Shown in pieces: positions 59,057 through 64,000 of a DNA stretch of 64,000 nt. The DNA lies in assembly GCA_021018995.1 (NCBI GenBank), contig CM037586.1, positions 146,238,060 to 146,302,059 on the forward strand. The letters are read 5' to 3'. The stretch is from Chloranthus sessilifolius (Eukaryota; Streptophyta; Magnoliopsida; Chloranthales; Chloranthaceae). The notes beneath the pieces were generated by a model. The model ran no database searches. It was not told where the DNA came from and saw only the letters and a program-made list of their open reading frames with translations. A program made the translations under genes and the position numbers. Each line of letters opens with the position of its first letter. Positions within the stretch are counted from its first letter, which is position 1.

Positions 59057-59479
59057 GGGTTGTTTTTCATTAAAGTGCTATATTTTTGGGGTGTAAATTT
59101 TGGATGATTTGAAACAAATTTTTAGAATTTGTAAACACTTAACACAGGTACCCGGGGCTGATGTCATTTTTGAACAATTGTGGCATGGTTGCCACCCGAA
59201 ACTCTGTGCATCACTTTTGTTAATCTATTATATATCTCTGTTCATGCTTTGATATGGGCCATGTTTGGTTGTTTCAATTGTGACTGTTGTGGATGCATGT
59301 GTTTCCTCGCAGGATGGGTGTTTGCACGGGTCACTTCTGTGCTGTGTTTTTTTTTATTATTTATTTATTATGCAAAATTTGTGGTTATGTTGTAGTGGTC
59401 ACTCTCTTTTGGCTACATTATGACATGTCTGTGGGCTTCCATGCCGGAGTGTGGGGGTCGGGGAGGCCCTTGGGTCTAA

Positions 59480-59514
59480 TTTTCGGGGACGAAAATTCCC
59501 AAGGAGGGGAGAAT
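59480..59514 (+). other. Polypurine tract, family C
   Basis: TCGGGGACGAAAATTCCC, then AAGGAGGGGAGAA, just before the 3' LTR. Confidence 0.8.
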
Positions 59515-61950
59515 GTAACGTCCCGGAACATTTATACTTAAATAGTGCACCTCGGGAAGTGAACCGACTAGTCGCACGATTTAGAAGTGGTTGACTTAGT
59601 TGAGCATGTATGAGTGAAAGTATTGAACGAAGAAAGAGTGATTAGTTGTGATGTAAGGACACATACATCTAGTTAGTTGTATGTGTTACACCAAAACTAA
59701 AAGCTTAGGTTACTAAAAGAGAGAGAAAGAGATTTTATTTCTCTTTAGTTGTGTAGTGAGGAGAGTTAATAGAGAGAGTGATAGAGAGTAAATGAGAGGG
59801 AGATTTTGTTGAGAGATAATGAAGATTACATTAAGTGCAAATCATTGATCTTAACTCGCAAAAAGCTAACAGATCAAGCTCGGGATCGAGAGTTTAGAGA
59901 TTTGGGGGTTTATGAAACCCTAGTGAGCTAGAGCTTGGAACAAGAGAAATCCAACCGTTTGATATAGTAAGATCCACTATTTCAAGTTTGTTTAATTATT
60001 AGATAGAGAATCTAAACTATTTTGTATGAAAAATGGATGATGAATGGGATGGATGATGAGGAGATGAGTACTAGAGGATAGAACAAGTTCAGATCTGAAA
60101 ATGAGCAAAATCGATCGAACGAAATTAGAGTTTGTTCAATCGATTTTGACTAATGAAGAAATAAGGAAAAAAATAAATAAATTCTAAAGAAACCGTTAAA
60201 ACGATTTTAGAAATCGTTTGATAGATTTGAGCACCTGTGTGAACGATTTGAAAATCATTCAATCGATTTTGCTAGGGGGGAACAAGAGTGTCGGAAGGAT
60301 TCGTTCAAACGATATAAAGTCGTTCGAACGATATAAGGATTCGTTCGAACGATATAAGAATTCGTTTGAACGATTTAGAAATCGTTTGAACGATTTTGCA
60401 AATCGTTCGAACAATTTAGAATCGTTCGATCGATTTGGGTTAATTTAGGCCTTTGGTCTATTTTGGCTTATGGATTATTCGTAGTTGGGGGCTAAGCTTC
60501 TAAACCCAATGTTTGGACACTATGGTAATGTTCTTCATGTGTTGGCCATACCTAGGTTGAGCCGAACCATGGAGTGCTCATTGTTTGATCGGATTAGAAA
60601 ATCCTTGGATTGAGATGCATTTGAGGTAGGGGAATATCTAAATCAGTACACTTTATTACGAGCACCTATGTAGTGATAGTGTATTGATGCATGCTCCTTT
60701 AAATTCTGTTTTAAGTTTTGTTAATGCAAAGAGTAGTGTGTGATGACAATGGCGTGCGTGTGTACACAAATAAATGAGGAAACTATTAATATAAGAGTTA
60801 AGTCATCTCAGGGATGTATAAGTACATGGACATCTCAGAGATGCATCAGATAGTGTGACATCCCAGGGATGTATGGTGGATGCAAGGATCCATGTTATGA
60901 GATAGACCATAAATGTGATTGCACAGGCTATGAGTTATTATGTATTAGCATAATTTCACGGTGAACAACTATATGTATTGCATAATTTGATTTAAGGTTT
61001 GTAGAATACCTAACCGACGTGACAGTATAACCGCGACTTACTTGGCAGGATCGGTACAACGGCTAATTCGTGCACCAACAGGCATTCTAGGGATGTGTAG
61101 TAGTAGTATGTCCGTCGCCTATGAGAAAGGGACGTGGAAGAATTCCATGAAAAATAGTCTGATTAGACGATGGTGGAGGGTATTCCATCGGGGCTCGATG
61201 CTATATTACTCAGGGATTATTTAAGTTAATTGATTTAAATCGTGGAACCAGCCTGGTTGCAACTATGTGAATTAGTAGTCATTTTAGCTCATGAGTAGAG
61301 TAATAAATGCATTCTATTTGTTTTATCGCATCTCAATTTACTTTTCAAGCAAAGATACATTGATGAGTTCATGTTTCATTCCTGTCATGAAATATATGTG
61401 AGTGAGAAAGATATATTTGTTGTGATATTGCCCCTATTGAGCTAGGATGTAGCTCACCCTTTGAATATATGTCACAGGTCCAGAGTTGGGAGTCGCTACG
61501 GACGAGGTTGATCCCGAGGACTTAGATTACGTTCCGAGGGGAGAATCTGAGCCTCCTCATGAGAAGTTCTTTTAGAAGACTCGCTGCATACTTTGAGATT
61601 ATTTTGTAAGGGAGAGATTTACGGCTTGGAACGTCCAGCCATGTTTTGTAAGAGTATCGATGTATGTAATATTCTTTAGTTGAACCATTTAGGGTGACCG
61701 TAGTTACGGCACTGATGGTTCGGATTGGTTCTTTCGTCTATACAGAGGTATAAAATTAGAACTATCTTTTGAGATTGATATTTTGGTGTAGTATAATGTA
61801 GAACTGGAGATTTGTTCAGCATTAATTTTTGCTATATTTTCTAGTAGTGGAGGGGATGTACTAAAGTGTTCCGCATACTATATAGGGCACGACCTCGAGG
61901 GCTGTGCTGATGGCACGGGTTTTGGGGTATCGAAATTAGGGGCCGTCACA
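59515..61950 (+). repeat. Family C 3' LTR
   Basis: 2436 bp from TGTAACGTCCCGG to CCGTCACA, followed by ATCAT (61951-61955), which matches the ATCAT left of the remnant at 53928. Contains the dyad array (60111-60436), GAGCTAGGATGTAGCTCACC (near 61440), an acidic frame (61478-61575) and the hairpin (61682-61721). Confidence 0.92.
60111..60436. repeat. TCGTTCGAACGA dyad array, family C LTR
   Basis: A dense run of GATTCGTTCGAACGATAT-type words, about 25 bases apart in its core (60296-60400). Confidence 0.9.
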
Positions 61951-62060
61951 ATCATGGACCCCTAGTAGAAAATTCCTGGCTCCGTCATTGTTTTTCCCTA
62001 TTCGATGTGGGACTATTACATAATGAGAGAGAATTAGGTGCCTAGTGAGAGTACTAGGTG
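61951..62060 (+). repeat. Flank duplicate, right copy
   Basis: Partner of 54466-54575. It continues into a diverged dispersed-repeat copy at about 62066-62150. Confidence 0.9.
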
Positions 62061-62153
62061 AATCGGTACTCTGGTCACATTTTTGGTGTGTGCCATGTAG
62101 AATCGTTCCGTTTGATAACCGAGTCATAATCTAAAGATCGTTGATACAATATA

Positions 62154-62300
62154 CACTACAAAAAAAGACTATTAGTGGCACCAATAATTTCCACTATTAA
62201 TAAAAATTGCCGCTACTAGTCTTGTCGCTATTGAAATAACAAGTTTTTTTGTTAATAAAAACAAATTTTGGCACTGCTAATAGTCTTATTTTTTGTAGTG
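62154..62300. mobile_element. CACTA-type miniature element
   Basis: 147 bp. Begins CACTACAAAAAAAGACTATT and ends AATAGTCTTATTTTTTGTAG then TG: inverted repeats of about 25 bases. Flanked by the 3-bp duplication ATA on each side (62151-62153 and 62301-62303). CACTA (En/Spm) termini and 3-bp duplications are diagnostic. No transposase. GTTGATACAATATA occurs on both sides (62140 and 62309). Confidence 0.88.
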
Positions 62301-62303
62301 ATA

Positions 62304-62710
62304 TTGGTGTTGATACAATATATTAGGATGACGAACATTCTTCATAATTTAACATACCTTTATTTTAGATAATCTTTGACTGTTTTAAATTAGATGAGAG
62401 TGATTGTCTTTCAACTCAATCTTTTGCACTAGATGTTTAGATCATGGGTTAGATGGCATGCCTCCCAGAAAGTGGCCGAGTACTAAGAGCATCAACGTCA
62501 GGTTATATACCTGATAACGATCCTTTTTAACAAGGATTTCTTATTTTCCATCACTCACGAGATTATTTTTTTGAGGAGCTTGAGCGGGGTCACTTGACTT
62601 TGCTCTCCTCAAAGTGGGTCCACCATTACTCCCCTTCCCCTATGAGGTATGCTAAGGCAACTAAATAAGATCTAAATCATAAGCCCCTTCATTCTCGGCT
62701 TCAAGGTGTG
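62304..62710. other. Intergenic DNA
   Basis: No gene or repeat recognised. Confidence 0.55.
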
Positions 62711-62718
62711 CCGCTAAC

Positions 62719-63004
62719 TAAGGCTGCCAACGGGCCAGTTCGGGCCGGGCTTTTTATAGGCCCAATTTTTTTAAAACAATAAAAGGAAGCCCGAGCCTGA
62801 CCGGATATGCTATCCGGGCCGAGCCCGACCCGACCAGCGTACTAATTGTGGAGCCCAAACACGACCCGTTATTAGTCAGGCCAAAACCCTGGTTTGGGCC
62901 GGGTTTTAATGATTTTTTTTGCAATAGCTTTTTTTCCAAGCAACTTTTAGAGTTCTTAGAGAGGGAAACTAGGAGAAAGAAAGAGCTTGATTGCCTCAAC
63001 TTAA

Positions 63005-63063
<59 letters not shown>

Positions 63064-63437
63064 ATGAGAGCTACTGCTGCGGCGGCGTCGCTGGGTGAAG
63101 CGATGAGATGAAGTAACCCAATGAATAATGAGAGTGTTATATATGGCTAAAGGGGAAATGACTTTTTAACCTCTTATATTTCTGTCATTTACAAGCCTCT
63201 TTATAAAAAATAAAAGATTGTTTATGGGACGGTTCGGGCCAGGCTTATTGGCCAAAAATTTTAAGGACTTATTTAGGCCCGTTTATTTTTTACAACAAGC
63301 CTGAACCCAAACCCATTTTTTATTCGAGCTTAGCCCGGCCCGACCCGACCCATTTATCATTAGGGTTAAAATAGTTAGCCTGAACCCGGCTTATCAGGGC
63401 CGGGCTTGGACTGAAACCCGCTCTGTTGACAGCCCTA
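62719..63437. mobile_element. Non-autonomous hAT-type element
   Basis: 719 bp. The left end is TAAGGCTGCCAACGGGCC. The right end on the opposite strand is TAGGGCTGTCAACAGAGC. The target duplications are CCGCTAAC (62711-62718) and CCGCTAGC (63438-63445), 8 bp with one change. Subterminal parts are rich in CGGGCCGGGC words in inverted order. An internal GA microsatellite (63011-63060) marks a non-coding middle. Confidence 0.85.
63011..63060. repeat. (GA)n microsatellite inside the hAT-type element
   Basis: About 50 bases of GA repeats. Confidence 0.9.
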
Positions 63438-63445
63438 CCGCTAGC

Positions 63446-64000
63446 ACCGCAAATGCCCCCCATAATTGGTATTTTCTTTCATTTTTTTAGTTAAATTTGT
63501 ATTTTGTTTGTACAATTTTTTTTTGAAACAAGATAGTGAAATATTGATATTGTCATTAATTTTGTATTTGGTTAAACATTATATTTGAATTCATTTGTAT
63601 TTCCATGTCCTTAATAATCTCAAAATTCATTTTTTGATGCTGTAGTTTTTAGAATATAATGGTGAAACACCAACCAAGTTCAATGTTCGATGATAATGGC
63701 GGGTTAGAGAAACAAATTTTTAGCAAATCACTTGATACTTCGTTATAACATGACATGAATAGAGATAGATTTATTATGAGTTTGTTGATTGTTTGATTGA
63801 AACCATAGCATTGGGTCTTGGTACAAATAATTGAGTCAAGTGTCCGACGTATAGCTCCTAAAAAACCTATGTATTAAAAAAGGATATGGTTGTTGATGCT
63901 TTATTTTTTAGACAAATCAACATCTAAATTTAATTGAATACTAGATCTTTATTGATGCATCAAGGATTTGTCTTGAGCCTTATTTGCTTGTCTTGGTAAG
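63446..64000. other. Intergenic DNA at the right edge
   Basis: AT-rich. No gene, repeat boundary or RNA feature recognised. Confidence 0.6.

Overview
The window is nuclear DNA of a flowering plant with a repeat-rich genome. Two host-derived genes show this: a plant-type seven-transmembrane LUSTR/GPR107 (CAND6/CAND7-like) gene at the left edge and a germin-like protein relic. So does the repeat content: a plant-style RPA-bearing Helitron, Tekay/Del-like Ty3 elements with iMet primer sites and LTRs of about 2.3 kb, hAT and CACTA miniature elements and a TRIM. Coding regions of the transposons are broken. Only the CAND-like gene looks like a living host gene, and only its first 200 codons are present. 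No tRNA, rRNA or CRISPR features were seen.

Layout. 1-601 (minus): 5' part of the CAND6/7-like gene. 602-2050: AT-rich intergenic DNA. About 2050-16576: a Helitron. Its 3' end (CTAG after a small hairpin) is clear and its 5' end is not. It has duplicated N-terminal exons, a Rep/PIF1-helicase gene with two in-frame stops and two frameshifts, and a multi-exon RPA70-like gene. A 3.8 kb block flanked by a 70-bp direct repeat in its left part carries a germin-like pseudogene. 16577-19687: intergenic DNA with a hAT-type miniature element (18300-18876). 19688-48589: one large Ty3 element (family A), inserted in a dispersed repeat with target duplication TAGAT. It is itself invaded three times: a reversed solo LTR in gag (family D, 22944-25226), a solo LTR ahead of RT (family B, 26702-28998) and a full-length family B element in its 3' LTR (34094-46432). 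50207-53018: a TRIM split by a fourth solo LTR (family E). 53928-62060: a rearranged family C element. 62154-62300 and 62719-63437: CACTA and hAT miniature elements.

Most interesting signal. Every one of the five LTR families carries an array of a short dyad built on TCGA, and the exact dyad differs by family: A TCGATCGATCGA, B TTCGAGGGTCGAA, C TCGTTCGAACGA, D CGCTCGAGCG, E TCGATTAATCGA. In the three families with internal sequence (A, B, C) the same family-specific dyad is clustered a second time, between integrase and the 3' LTR. There it lies just upstream of an extra sense reading frame of unknown function that is recognisably related in all three. This paired layout resembles the known anti-silencing systems of VANDAL DNA transposons, where a VANC protein recognises a short motif clustered in its own element. 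Here that is a hypothesis only. The LTRs also share a short acidic reading frame, usually ending in -FF, and a conserved hairpin.
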